Below the pieces are notes generated by a model that did no database searches, was not told the DNA's origin, and worked only from the letters and a program-made list of their open reading frames with translations. DNA of 37,764 nucleotides from Bacteroidetes bacterium GWA2_40_15. Lineage in GTDB: Bacteria; Bacteroidota; Bacteroidia; Bacteroidales; VadinHA17. A program made the translations under genes and the position numbers. The stretch covers positions 759 to 38,522 of the forward strand of contig MENI01000087.1 in the NCBI GenBank assembly GCA_001768195.1, given 5' to 3'. Positions 24,484 to 32,829 of the stretch are shown in pieces; positions within the stretch are counted from its first letter, which is position 1; each line of letters starts with the position of its first letter.

Positions 24484-24673
24484 GTGTTCAAGCTGATCTC
24501 TTACTAATGTCCATATTCTTAAAAAGCCGCATTCCCTGATTGAATACTCCTCATACTAACTTGGGAAGTGTTTCTCGTTGGAGTTCAGGTAACACCTGAA
24601 GAGATAAAGGAAATGCTGCCAGAGTGAAATTAAAAAAAGGAATTAAATTGCTTTAACTCCCTGATTTACTTAG

Positions 24674-24747
24674 TGATTCCGGAGCGACTCGAACGCTCGA
24701 CCCGCAGCTTAGAAGGCTGCTGCTCTATCCAACTGAGCTACGGAACC
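24674..24747 (-). tRNA. trnR(ucu): tRNA-Arg, anticodon TCT
   Basis: The 74-base cloverleaf folds well. The acceptor strands are GGTTCCG and CGGAATC (one G-T pair) with discriminator A, and the D-arm includes TAGCTCAG. The anticodon stem GCAGC/GCTGC encloses loop CTTCTAA with anticodon TCT. The T-stem GAGCG/CGCTC encloses loop TTCGAGT. The 3' CCA is not encoded. Its 3' end faces the LRR gene. Confidence 0.95.
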
Positions 24748-24781
24748 AATATTAAAACTCAAAATGAACAAAATCTGTTGA

Positions 24782-24801
24782 CCAGCTGAGCTAATGAACC
24801 A
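24782..24801 (-). pseudogene. tRNA 5'-end fragment
   Basis: The minus strand reads TGGTTCATTAGCTCAGCTGG, identical at 17 of 20 positions to the 5' end of the adjacent tRNA-Arg (24729-24748), including the TAGCTCAG D-arm. It then departs from any tRNA. The copy lies 53 bases upstream of the intact gene in the same orientation, so it is a truncated tRNA or a short duplication. Confidence 0.6.
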
Positions 24802-24894
24802 TTTTACGGCTGCAAAAATACATTTTTTTTCAATAGTAGCAAGAAAAACATGCCTCTGTCTCCTACAAAAGGGGAAAGATATGTTCGGAACCAT

Positions 24895-26679
24895 TCACTG
24901 CGATTTCATAAAATTGACCAGTCCCTTATTATCAATTATCTGTTTAATCTTCTCCGGAAGCGGATTAAACGTAAATACTTTTGAACCAATGATAATCTTA
25001 CCGCTATCCAGTTCCAGACTTATCTCATCACCTTTACGGTATGCATTCACTGCCTCATTATGTACTATCAGCACCAAACCCTGATTAATTGATGACCTGA
25101 AGAATATCCTGTTAACCGATTTTGCAATTATTGCCCTCACACCGGCAAATGCCAGCCCTACCGATGGATGCTCCCTCGAACTTCCGCATCCGAAGTTTTC
25201 ACCGGCAATTATTATATCACCTCTTGAAACATTCTTGCTGAATTCAGGATCAAAATCTTCAAAAAGATGCGGCATGATTGCTTCGGCATCTGTACTTAAG
25301 ATGTTATACGTATGTTTCCCTGCAAACATTAGGTCCGTATTCAGGTTATCCACATCGGAATAGTTCCAGACTGAGCCCGCTTTCCTGTAATCGCCGGGAT
25401 TAATTCTGTAAACTTCACTCTGGGATATTTTAAAAGGAAATTTTTCATTTCCTCTGATTTTTCCTGGATCAGTGATCACTCCTGTCAAAGCCGAACATGC
25501 AACGGTTGCAGGTGAAGCCAGATAGATTTTAGCTTCCATATTTCCCATCCTTCCTGCAAAATTGCGGTTTGCCGTAGAGATAACGGTATGGCCGTTTGCA
25601 GGTATACCCTGCCCGGTACCAAGGCAAGGTCCGCATGAAGGAGTGAGAACATTTGCACCTGACTCAACAAAAGTTGAGATTAAGCCTTCCTCAATAGCCT
25701 GTAGGAATATCTTTCGTGATGCCGGAATAATGTTAAGCTGAAATCCGTTTTTTATTTTGTTCCCCTTTAGAATGGAGGCAGCTATCCTGAGATCCTCAAT
25801 TCTTCCATTAGTGCAGGTGCCTATAAGTCCTTCATGTACAACAATTCCTGCAGCATCTGCAACAGATACGATATTGTCAACATGATGAGGTGCGGCAACG
25901 ACAGGGAAAATATCATTGAGGTGGATGTCGATCTCCATTATGTATCTCGCTCCTTCATCCGCCCATACACCCGAGATTAATTCATTATAAAATCTTTTAA
26001 GATTCTCATCCGGAGGGAAGACCGCATTCTTGGCGCCCATTTCCGAAGCCATATTTGCCAGTACCATCCGGTCAGATATATTCAATGAATTTACACCTTC
26101 TCCATGATATTCTACCGACATATAATTGGCGCCATCTGAACCGATCATACCTATTATATATAGTGCCAGATCCTTTGATGATACATTTTCGGAAAGTTTT
26201 CCGGATAATGATATCTTAACTGATTCAGGCACTCTGAACCATGTCTCTCCCCTTTTCCAGATGCCGGCTGACTCTGTTCTGTCAATTCCGGCTGCAAATG
26301 CATTGAATGCCCCGGCAGTGGATGTATGACTATCGCTTCCTACAATCAGCATTCCGGGCTTTGCATGGTATGACATAAGCTGGTGGCATATTCCATCGCC
26401 TGAATCATGAAACTTGCTTATTCCCTGTCTTGCTACAATATCTCTTATCTCCTGATATTGAGTCGCCAGCTTTGCATCTGCAGGAGGTGCGTTATGGTCA
26501 AGAACTACCAGCAACTGATCGGGGTCAGATACTGTTTTTCCACCCATTTTCTGAAAGGTCTTATATATACTTGAAGTATTGTCATGTGTAAGAATAAGAT
26601 CAGGGCGGGCAAATACAATAGTACTTGCGGCAGCATTGAATATTTTTTCTGCAAAAGTCAGTGGTTTAATTCTGCTCAT
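24895..26679 (-). CDS. Fused LeuC-LeuD-type hydro-lyase (aconitase superfamily), second of pair
   Basis: The 594-residue protein joins large and small subunits in one chain. The [4Fe-4S] ligands are C289 (GTCTNGR), C349 and C352 (SCGPCLG). GSDSHTS (114-120) is a substrate-site motif. The swivel domain begins near 430 and has LNTDLMF (446-452) and NFGCGSSREH (495-504) with the substrate-binding arginine. The specificity loop reads FAGKHTYN, unlike the YLxx motif of isopropylmalate isomerase or homoaconitase small subunits, so the substrate is probably not 3-isopropylmalate. Other members act on homocitrate, methylated malates or related tricarboxylates. No leuA or leuB is nearby. The gene starts 50 bases after its upstream paralogue. 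Confidence 0.85.
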   Translation of the reverse strand: MSRIKPLTFAEKIFNAAASTIVFARPDLILTHDNTSSIYKTFQKMGGKTVSDPDQLLVVLDHNAPPADAKLATQYQEIRDIVARQGISKFHDSGDGICHQLMSYHAKPGMLIVGSDSHTSTAGAFNAFAAGIDRTESAGIWKRGETWFRVPESVKISLSGKLSENVSSKDLALYIIGMIGSDGANYMSVEYHGEGVNSLNISDRMVLANMASEMGAKNAVFPPDENLKRFYNELISGVWADEGARYIMEIDIHLNDIFPVVAAPHHVDNIVSVADAAGIVVHEGLIGTCTNGRIEDLRIAASILKGNKIKNGFQLNIIPASRKIFLQAIEEGLISTFVESGANVLTPSCGPCLGTGQGIPANGHTVISTANRNFAGRMGNMEAKIYLASPATVACSALTGVITDPGKIRGNEKFPFKISQSEVYRINPGDYRKAGSVWNYSDVDNLNTDLMFAGKHTYNILSTDAEAIMPHLFEDFDPEFSKNVSRGDIIIAGENFGCGSSREHPSVGLAFAGVRAIIAKSVNRIFFRSSINQGLVLIVHNEAVNAYRKGDEISLELDSGKIIIGSKVFTFNPLPEKIKQIIDNKGLVNFMKSQ

Positions 26680-26729
26680 ATTTAAATTCTCTGTTCGTTT
26701 TACAAATTCTCAAAGAAATGATCATCTCT

Positions 26730-28544
26730 TCAGCCAAGTAATCCGCCTTTCTGATATATTTCATACTGAACATCGGTAAAAGGATCTGCTGAATGCACGC
26801 TTCCCGTTCGAATATTGATCATCTCTCCTGTTTTCAGATTTATTCTGATTATATCGCCATCATTAAGATTCATTTCCTGAAGTGATTTGCAGACAATAAC
26901 AGGAAATGCTGCATTAATTGCGTTTCGCTCGTAGATGGCTCCAAACGATTCAGCTATAATAGCTTTGATGCCGAGCGAATAGAAGCAATCAACAGCCTGC
27001 TGGCGTGAACTGCCGCAACCAAAGTTCTTTCCTGTAATAACAATATCCCCCGGGGATGCATTCCGGGCAAAGGTTTCAAATCCTTTCAGGTTATCAAAAG
27101 TATATTGTCCCATTTCCTTAATATCCGTAACTGACAGATATCTGTTATGGAATATCATATCGGTATCGATATTGTCTCCGGGTACCAGCCAGATTTTACC
27201 TTCAATAATTGATTCCCTCTCTTCCTTATCACTGTTTGTAAGCTCTTTTTTTGTTGAAAATTCAGTTTTTTCCTGTTTCAAAAACAATGATGGTTCAGCC
27301 GGTATCTTATCGGGAGTTGTAATAAACCCGGCAACTGCTGAAGCAGCAACTATGTCGGGTGAAGCCAGATAAACGCTCCCTTTGCCCTGCTTGCCAGGGA
27401 AATTTCTGTTCCCGGTACTGACTGTAACTTCACCGGGGCCATTCTGTCCAACCTGTCCTGCTGCACATCCTGCACATCCTGCATTTGAAACCAGAGCGCC
27501 TGCTTTTTTGAAAATATCTATAATGCCTTTTTCAAGACATTCATTCCAGATAGCATCTGTTGCCGGAACAATTTTCAGTACCACACCCGGAGCAATTTTC
27601 CGGTTTTTAAGAATTATTGATGCTTTCTCAAGATCAGTCATTCTTCCATTGGTGCAGCTTCCAATGAAAGCTGAGTCAATTTTTACACCATAAACCTCTG
27701 AGACATCAACGGTATCATGTGGCTCCCCTGGCCGTGATACGAGAGGTCTGAATTCAGTCACATCGATATTGAAGATCTTTTCATAATGTGCATCAGGATC
27801 TGCAAACAGAGCAATAAAACCGGTTTTTGAATGCCCTGAACAATAAGAAATTATCCCATCCGATGGAGGGAACAGGATTATTATGGCACCCATTTCTGTT
27901 GCCATGGAGGAGATTGTTATCCTGTCATCAAGCGACATCCCTCCAATACAATCACCGTAGAGTTCTATTGAATATCCAAGGAGTGAATTTGCCCCGAATA
28001 ACCTGAGCAGATTCAGGACAAAATCCTTTGAAGTAACAATAGCCGGAACATTACCTTCGAAATAAATTTTAACCGAAGGTGGAACTTTAAACCATACTTT
28101 TCCTTTATGCCAGGCAGCTGCTATATCCATATCGCCCATTCCTTGTCCGAATGCACCAATTGCTCCAAGTATGTTTGCATGAGAATCGGTGGAAACTGCC
28201 GTGGCACCGGGGAATACATAACCCTCATCTATCAGTATGTGTGTTCCTATCCCGGCATCAATATCATATACCCTTATGCCATTTTGCCGTGCAAAAAGAC
28301 GGCAAATATGCTGGTTAACAGCATATTTCTGATCAGATCCGGTAGGATTGCAGTCGAATGTAAAAAGGGTTTTATTTATATCATTGATATTCAGTCCATT
28401 GTCGGTAAGATTCTTTACGACATTTGCTCCTCCGAAATCCCTTGCAACCCTGCAGTCTATTTCAACATCAATAATATCGCCCGGGGTGACCACAATTTTT
28501 TTTGAGTGTGCCGCAAGTATTTTTTCGATCAGGGTCATTGCCAT
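26730..28544 (-). CDS. Fused LeuC-LeuD-type hydro-lyase (aconitase superfamily), first of pair
   Basis: This 604-residue single-chain hydro-lyase has cluster cysteines C297 (GSCTNGR), C357 and C360 (AGCAGC), and STDSH (118-122). A low-conservation linker (about 415-448) joins the large domain to the swivel domain, which has NIDTDMIFHNRYLSV (458-472) and NFGCGSSRQQ (507-516). Unlike its neighbour it keeps a YL in the specificity loop, and it has RQQ instead of REH. The two proteins are paralogues that should differ in substrate. Successive dehydration and hydration of related acids, or two branches of one pathway, would explain the pair. The gene lies 54 bases downstream of an AraC-type regulator on the same strand. 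MA before the second ATG leaves the exact start open by two codons. Confidence 0.85.
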   Translation of the reverse strand: MAMTLIEKILAAHSKKIVVTPGDIIDVEIDCRVARDFGGANVVKNLTDNGLNINDINKTLFTFDCNPTGSDQKYAVNQHICRLFARQNGIRVYDIDAGIGTHILIDEGYVFPGATAVSTDSHANILGAIGAFGQGMGDMDIAAAWHKGKVWFKVPPSVKIYFEGNVPAIVTSKDFVLNLLRLFGANSLLGYSIELYGDCIGGMSLDDRITISSMATEMGAIIILFPPSDGIISYCSGHSKTGFIALFADPDAHYEKIFNIDVTEFRPLVSRPGEPHDTVDVSEVYGVKIDSAFIGSCTNGRMTDLEKASIILKNRKIAPGVVLKIVPATDAIWNECLEKGIIDIFKKAGALVSNAGCAGCAAGQVGQNGPGEVTVSTGNRNFPGKQGKGSVYLASPDIVAASAVAGFITTPDKIPAEPSLFLKQEKTEFSTKKELTNSDKEERESIIEGKIWLVPGDNIDTDMIFHNRYLSVTDIKEMGQYTFDNLKGFETFARNASPGDIVITGKNFGCGSSRQQAVDCFYSLGIKAIIAESFGAIYERNAINAAFPVIVCKSLQEMNLNDGDIIRINLKTGEMINIRTGSVHSADPFTDVQYEIYQKGGLLG

Positions 28545-28598
28545 GATTTATCAGAGTTTTTGAGTTTATGGATATACTGTCAGTCCGATGCGCCCGAA

Positions 28599-29447
28599 TC
28601 ATTTGAACTGGCCCCTGTAGTCACGTGGAGATAGCCCTTCAGTTTTACGGAACTGTTTATTAAAATTAGAAACGCTTCCAAAACCACATTCAAGTGCAAT
28701 ATCCTGAACCTGGTATTCTGTCTCCCTTAGAAGATAGCATGCTTTATTTGTTCTGACGCGGTTCAGATATTCCACAAAACAGGCGCCACAGTTTTTCTTG
28801 AAGTAGCGGCTGAATGAGAAAGGGCTCATCCTGGCAATTTTTGCAACTTTATCAAGTGAGATGGGCTTAAAGTAATTCTCCCTGATGTAAGTATACACAT
28901 CGGTCATCTTCTTATTTCCCTTCTCATCAAAAGCCAGCTTATAGTTTTCGGAGCAAAGAAGAGCTTTCTTTTCAGATTTACAGAGAATATTCAGGACATT
29001 AAAGAATCCCAGAACTTTATCGAGACCTTTATTATTGACCATCTGGATGAGATGTTTTTCAGCTTTCCTGGCATCATCGACAGAGAAAGCAATACCTCTT
29101 TCAGCATCACTCAACAGCTCCTTAACGCATGACATCTCATACTGTCCCAGGAATGCATCACCCAGCGATGATGCTTTGAAATGAACCATGATACCATGCT
29201 TTTCAGGAAGAATGTTATCATGCTTATAGTAATTCCAGCAATGGGGAATATTTCCAGCAATCAGAATCATATCATACTGGTCAAACAGTTCAACACTGTC
29301 GCCTATAATTCTGGTGCCATTTGTTTTCATATTAAGGACCAGCTCATACTCGGGGTGGAAATGCCAGATACCACCGGAATCACAAATATATGAAGCCTGA
29401 AATCCTCCACCATCATCATATGAAATACTTTCTAGTTCAGCCACCAT
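28599..29447 (-). CDS. AraC-family transcriptional regulator
   Basis: The 282-residue protein has an N-terminal cupin-like sensor (about 20-75, with WHFHPEYELVLN and FDQYDMILIAGNIPHCW), a middle linker, and a C-terminal double helix-turn-helix (about 185-282). The latter shows SLDKVAKIARMSPFSFSRYF and CGFGSVSNFNKQFRKTEGLS. This plan is common among Bacteroidetes regulators of sugar or acid use. It is transcribed in the same direction as the two hydro-lyase genes, 54 bases upstream of them with no obvious promoter between. It may be the first gene of their operon and regulate it in response to the substrate. The effector is unknown. Confidence 0.93.
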   Translation of the reverse strand: MVAELESISYDDGGGFQASYICDSGGIWHFHPEYELVLNMKTNGTRIIGDSVELFDQYDMILIAGNIPHCWNYYKHDNILPEKHGIMVHFKASSLGDAFLGQYEMSCVKELLSDAERGIAFSVDDARKAEKHLIQMVNNKGLDKVLGFFNVLNILCKSEKKALLCSENYKLAFDEKGNKKMTDVYTYIRENYFKPISLDKVAKIARMSPFSFSRYFKKNCGACFVEYLNRVRTNKACYLLRETEYQVQDIALECGFGSVSNFNKQFRKTEGLSPRDYRGQFK

Positions 29448-29479
29448 GTAAGGTTGGAGTTATAAATCTAGTATTTTAT

Positions 29480-29487
29480 CAAATTTA
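29480..29487 (-). promoter_or_regulatory. -7 box (TAAATTTG) before the AraC gene
   Basis: On the minus strand TAAATTTG fits TAnnTTTG. The nearest TTTG upstream is 13 bases away, not 19-21. Transcription would start near 29475, about 28 bases before the AraC ATG. Confidence 0.3.
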
Positions 29488-29833
29488 AGCAATTTATTTT
29501 CAAAAATCAGCATAAATTTCTTGAATAAACCAGAGTAAAATTTTGTATTGTCAATTTTTTTTATTAAATTTGTTACCATGCTCATGTTATTGGAATTAAG
29601 AGGAGATGAGCAAGGGTAGTTAGTGAAAATCAACAGGATTGTATTGCAGACATTGACTTTCACATCAGGAGCCTGAGGTAAAGCGCCAGCTTACTATGGT
29701 TCCATCCTTTTATCAGACAGTAGACACGGGGATTATCTCACTAATAAAACCCGTTACCAGATTATCACTGCTACCCTTTCTCCTCTTTTTTTACCTGAAC
29801 CTATATTTTCCTTACTCATCATAAGACAGAGGT

Positions 29834-29864
29834 TATGGCTTCATTAAAAAATAGGTTATCTTTG
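29834..29864 (+). promoter_or_regulatory. Bacteroidetes-type promoter of the BioG-like gene
   Basis: TATCTTTG (29857-29864) is an exact -7 match. Upstream by 19 bases is TATG (29834-29837), one mismatch from the -33 TTTG. The predicted start near 29869 gives a leader of about 45 bases. Confidence 0.45.
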
Positions 29865-29913
29865 GTATTAACGTAACCAGGGGACGGTTGCTGCCATATA
29901 CTTTATAAGTATT

Positions 29914-30645
29914 ATGAGAACCTACATAAGAAGAAGAGAGAAGAACAATCAGCTGGTGGTTTTTTTTGGAGGATGGGGGAGTGATGAAAATATGTTCATT
30001 CCACTTTGTACTGATGAATTTGATTTCATAATGTTTTATAATTATTCGGCTGATGAAGCACTGGTTCTTCCTGAGACAAAAACATATGAAAGAATAACTT
30101 TGATAGGATGGTCGTTAGGTGTATGGGCTGCTGAATACCTGACTTCCAAAACAGGCATTAAGCCTGATATATCAATTGCAATCAACGGGACTCCTTTACC
30201 CGCTCATGATCAGTACGGTATACCTCTGAATATTTTTGAAGGCACACTGAATAATCTCACTGAAGAGAATATAGAGAAATTCTATCTGAGGGTTTTTGGC
30301 GACAAAAAAACCTATCTGATTAATGCAGACAGGGTGCCGAAGAGAACAATAAAATCGCTTCATGATGAGTTGCGATGGCTTTACAACAGGATAATGGAAC
30401 AAAAAGAACCGGGTTTCAATTGGACTTATGCAGTTTCAAGTGAAAAAGATCGCGTATTTCCTGCAAAGAACCTTAAAAGTTACTGGGAAAGAGAAGAGGA
30501 TACAAAACACATCATTTTGCCTCTTCCCCATTATTTCTTTCATAACTGGTCGTCGTTCACCAGTTTTATTTCTTTTGTTGAAAATTACATCCCTGATAAT
30601 AAGAAAAGATCCGTGAAGCCTGTGAAAAAATCTAAAGGTCTTTGA
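29914..30645 (+). CDS. BioG/DUF452-family alpha/beta hydrolase
   Basis: The 243-residue protein has the family opening VVFFGGWGSDENMF (15-28), the nucleophile elbow GWSLG (65-69, S67), a plausible acid in SSEKDRVFP and a late histidine in LPLPHYFFHNW. BioG proteins cut the methyl ester of pimeloyl-ACP to end pimelate assembly in biotin synthesis. In other Bacteroidetes the gene often lies with bioC or bioF, but no other biotin gene is in this window, so function as the pimeloyl-ACP methyl-ester carboxylesterase is likely but not certain. The lysine-rich tail (KKRSVKPVKKSKGL) is unusual. The 3' end overlaps the YihY-like gene on the other strand by 14 bases. Confidence 0.78.
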   Translation: MRTYIRRREKNNQLVVFFGGWGSDENMFIPLCTDEFDFIMFYNYSADEALVLPETKTYERITLIGWSLGVWAAEYLTSKTGIKPDISIAINGTPLPAHDQYGIPLNIFEGTLNNLTEENIEKFYLRVFGDKKTYLINADRVPKRTIKSLHDELRWLYNRIMEQKEPGFNWTYAVSSEKDRVFPAKNLKSYWEREEDTKHIILPLPHYFFHNWSSFTSFISFVENYIPDNKKRSVKPVKKSKGL

Positions 30646-31969
30646 TCAGGATATTTGAACCGGATTTGGCGATAAGTCTGTCAAACTTTTCGAGCATTGA
30701 TATCACCCTCTCATAATCCTTGTTCCGGATAACCATAGTTTGTTCGGTACCTTTTTTGTCAAGACGTGAAAATACAAAACTGACGGTTAACCTGTTTATA
30801 TCCAGAGCAGGCTGGTATAGACTTTCCTTCTGCTGATTTTCAAGGATAATTGAAACAAGGTTAACACTGCTCAGATCCTGTAGTATATCCCGTGCAAGCC
30901 GGACCGGAATTTTGAGAGTCGTACCAATATACTCAGCACTTACAGGTTTTTCACCAACCTCGAAATTTTTGATTATCATGTGCATTATCATAAGCACAAG
31001 TGCGCGTTTTTGAAAGTTGCTTACATTCAGGGCTTCTGACTCAAACTCATAGCGTGAAATATTCTGGTTGGCAAATGAAAGTTCAGCTCCAAGCAGTACA
31101 ACAATCCAGCTACTTTGTATCCAAAGTATAAACAATGGGATTAAAGCAAAGCTGCCGTAAATTGCGCTCAGCTTCATTATACCAAACTGGAGATCGAGAT
31201 ATAACCATTGTAAACCCTGCAAAATTGTTCCCGTTATTATACCGGCAATCAGGGCAGGTACAAATTTTACCTTTGTATTTGGCATAATAATGAACAAAAT
31301 TGTCATAGTTATCCAGGTCAGGAAAAAGGGTGCTAATTTTATCAGGAAACTGATTATTGGTTTAAAAACCCCCAGGATAGGTGCCCTGCTCATGAAGTTA
31401 ACGAGTTCAGTTCCAACAAATATTGTGATACTGCTTGAAAGGATAATAAATACCGGGGCAATAAGCATCATGGTCAGATAATCCGTGAATTTTCTGTACC
31501 AGGGTCTGGAAATCCTTATCTGCCAGATGTGATTGAAAGAGCTCTCAATATGTTCAAGCAATGACATTACTGACCAGAAAAGAATGATCATACCAACACC
31601 GGCCATATAACCTCCCCTGGTTTCTTCAATGGCATTTTGTGCCTTCTCCAACAATGGATTAAGCACACTCTGGTAGGCCTGAAATTCATCGGAAATCAGT
31701 GTTTTCAGATCCTGATCGAGACCAAATCCTTTGGCTATGGCAAACGCAATCGCGATTACAGGGATAATGGATAAAAGTGTATAAAAGGTTAAGGCAGAGG
31801 CTCTAAGGTTTACTTTATCTTTAGCAAACCCTCTTGCTGCAATTATTAATATCCTCAGTTGCTTGATGACAAAGCCTCTTACTTTTGATATTTCTGATAA
31901 GGGAGTATGCCATATTGTGTCATTAATCCGTTTTACCTGGGTCAATGTCCATGAAATCATATTTGCCAT
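30632..31969 (-). CDS. YihY/BrkB-family inner-membrane protein
   Basis: The 445-residue protein has the YihY core of six helices (about 57-83, 120-140, 165-190, 210-235, 240-262 and 275-300). Family residues include NLRASALTFYTLLSIIPVIA (54-73) and YGSFALIPLFILWIQSSWIV (about 273-292). About 140 further residues follow the core, with a winged-helix-like segment (EKPVSAEYIGTTLKIPV, then a helix). That domain is common in Bacteroidetes members and its role is unknown. The family was once misannotated as ribonuclease BN; it is a membrane protein of uncertain function. A -7-like box lies 49 bases before the start. Confidence 0.88.
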   Translation of the reverse strand: MANMISWTLTQVKRINDTIWHTPLSEISKVRGFVIKQLRILIIAARGFAKDKVNLRASALTFYTLLSIIPVIAIAFAIAKGFGLDQDLKTLISDEFQAYQSVLNPLLEKAQNAIEETRGGYMAGVGMIILFWSVMSLLEHIESSFNHIWQIRISRPWYRKFTDYLTMMLIAPVFIILSSSITIFVGTELVNFMSRAPILGVFKPIISFLIKLAPFFLTWITMTILFIIMPNTKVKFVPALIAGIITGTILQGLQWLYLDLQFGIMKLSAIYGSFALIPLFILWIQSSWIVVLLGAELSFANQNISRYEFESEALNVSNFQKRALVLMIMHMIIKNFEVGEKPVSAEYIGTTLKIPVRLARDILQDLSSVNLVSIILENQQKESLYQPALDINRLTVSFVFSRLDKKGTEQTMVIRNKDYERVISMLEKFDRLIAKSGSNILIKDL

Positions 31970-32017
31970 TTTATTAGCATGTTAAATTAGCCGTTGGGTC
32001 ATATCGTCACTTAAATT

Positions 32018-32025
32018 CAAATATA
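32018..32025 (-). promoter_or_regulatory. -7 box (TATATTTG) before the YihY-like gene
   Basis: TATATTTG on the minus strand is an exact -7 match. A TTTG on the same strand (32051-32054) is 25 bases away, outside the usual 19-21. The predicted leader is about 44 bases. Confidence 0.35.
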
Positions 32026-32065
32026 CATTATAAAATGCTAATTTCACCTCCAAAATCCCGGGAGG

Positions 32066-32758
32066 ATGAAGATAGAAATAGTTGAATTTGCCGAAGGGGC
32101 AAAAAAGGCAGAAGGTGTTGCAGTTATTATTGATGTGTTCAGAGCCTTCTCAGTTGAGTGTTATGCTTTTGATGCAGGCGTATCCCAGATAATTGCAACA
32201 TCGGAAGTTCAGTCAGCCCTTGAAATGAAGAAGCTGTACAGAAACTCTGTACTTGCCGGGGAAAGAAATGAAATAAAGATTGAAGGGTTTGACTATGGGA
32301 ACAGCCCAACCGAAATACTCAAGGCAGACCTTACAGGGAAGATACTAATTCATACAACAACTGCCGGAACTCATGGCCTTGTCAGTGCAGTAAATGCAGA
32401 AACAGTTCTGACAGGGAGTTTCGTCAATTGCGGGGCAATAGTCAGATACATCAGATTTCTTAATCCTGATACTGTATATCTTGTTGCAATGGGCTACAGG
32501 GCAAAGGAGTCAGCTGATGAAGATCTGCTATGTGCAAAACTGATTAAAGAAAGGCTCAATGGGGGAAACGAAATAACCAAAAAGGATATTGATGCTCTTC
32601 AGCACTCATCCGGAAAACGTTTTTTCAATAAGGCTAATATTAATTTCTCCCCTCCCACTGACTTTTTCCTATGTACAATGACCGACAGATTCAACTTTGT
32701 ACTAAAAGCAGTTAAAAGACCTGATGGCAATGTTTCAATAATACGAACAGATATCTGA
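32066..32758 (+). CDS. comB: 2-phosphosulfolactate phosphatase-like protein
   Basis: The 230-residue ComB-family enzyme hydrolyses 2-phosphosulfolactate to sulfolactate and phosphate with Mg2+. Family landmarks are VAVIIDVFRAFSV (18-30), LAGERNEIKIEGFDYGNSP (about 67-85), ILIHTTTAGT (about 95-104) and VYLVAMGYRAKESADEDLLC (about 140-159). In methanogens it serves coenzyme M synthesis, but no comA or comC is in the window. In a Bacteroidetes it could serve sulfolactate or sulfonolipid precursor metabolism, or act on another phospho-acid. GGGAGG abuts the ATG with no spacer, too close for a normal Shine-Dalgarno site. The length is normal. Confidence 0.88.
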   Translation: MKIEIVEFAEGAKKAEGVAVIIDVFRAFSVECYAFDAGVSQIIATSEVQSALEMKKLYRNSVLAGERNEIKIEGFDYGNSPTEILKADLTGKILIHTTTAGTHGLVSAVNAETVLTGSFVNCGAIVRYIRFLNPDTVYLVAMGYRAKESADEDLLCAKLIKERLNGGNEITKKDIDALQHSSGKRFFNKANINFSPPTDFFLCTMTDRFNFVLKAVKRPDGNVSIIRTDI

Positions 32759-32829
32759 ACTTAGTACTTAGATTCACGTACGAATGGCATTATTTTGGCT
32801 GCATAATAGGATTATTCGCAAAACCGGTA

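Larger units (their letters stand above)
29448..29913. other. 466-bp divergent intergenic region
   Basis: This spacer separates the AraC gene (minus) from the BioG-like gene (plus). I see one -7 box for each direction and a weak inverted repeat (ACGGG 29726-29730 with CCCGT 29750-29754). A 67-codon minus frame at 29460-29663 has no signal or family pattern and is not called. No RNA gene is recognised. Confidence 0.55.

Noticed and set aside
24584-24600. Hairpin TTCAGGT-AAC-ACCTGAA after the LRR gene as terminator
   Set aside because: The 7-bp stem is perfect, but no T-tract follows on either strand at the right distance, so I do not call an intrinsic terminator.
29460-29663. 67-codon minus-strand frame upstream of the AraC gene
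   Set aside because: It is biased toward the A+T-rich spacer, has no signal, domain or good start context, and overlaps the likely AraC promoter.
29726-29754. Inverted repeat ACGGG/CCCGT in the AraC-BioG spacer
   Set aside because: Only five base pairs plus a weak inner match around a long loop; this is expected by chance in 466 bases.
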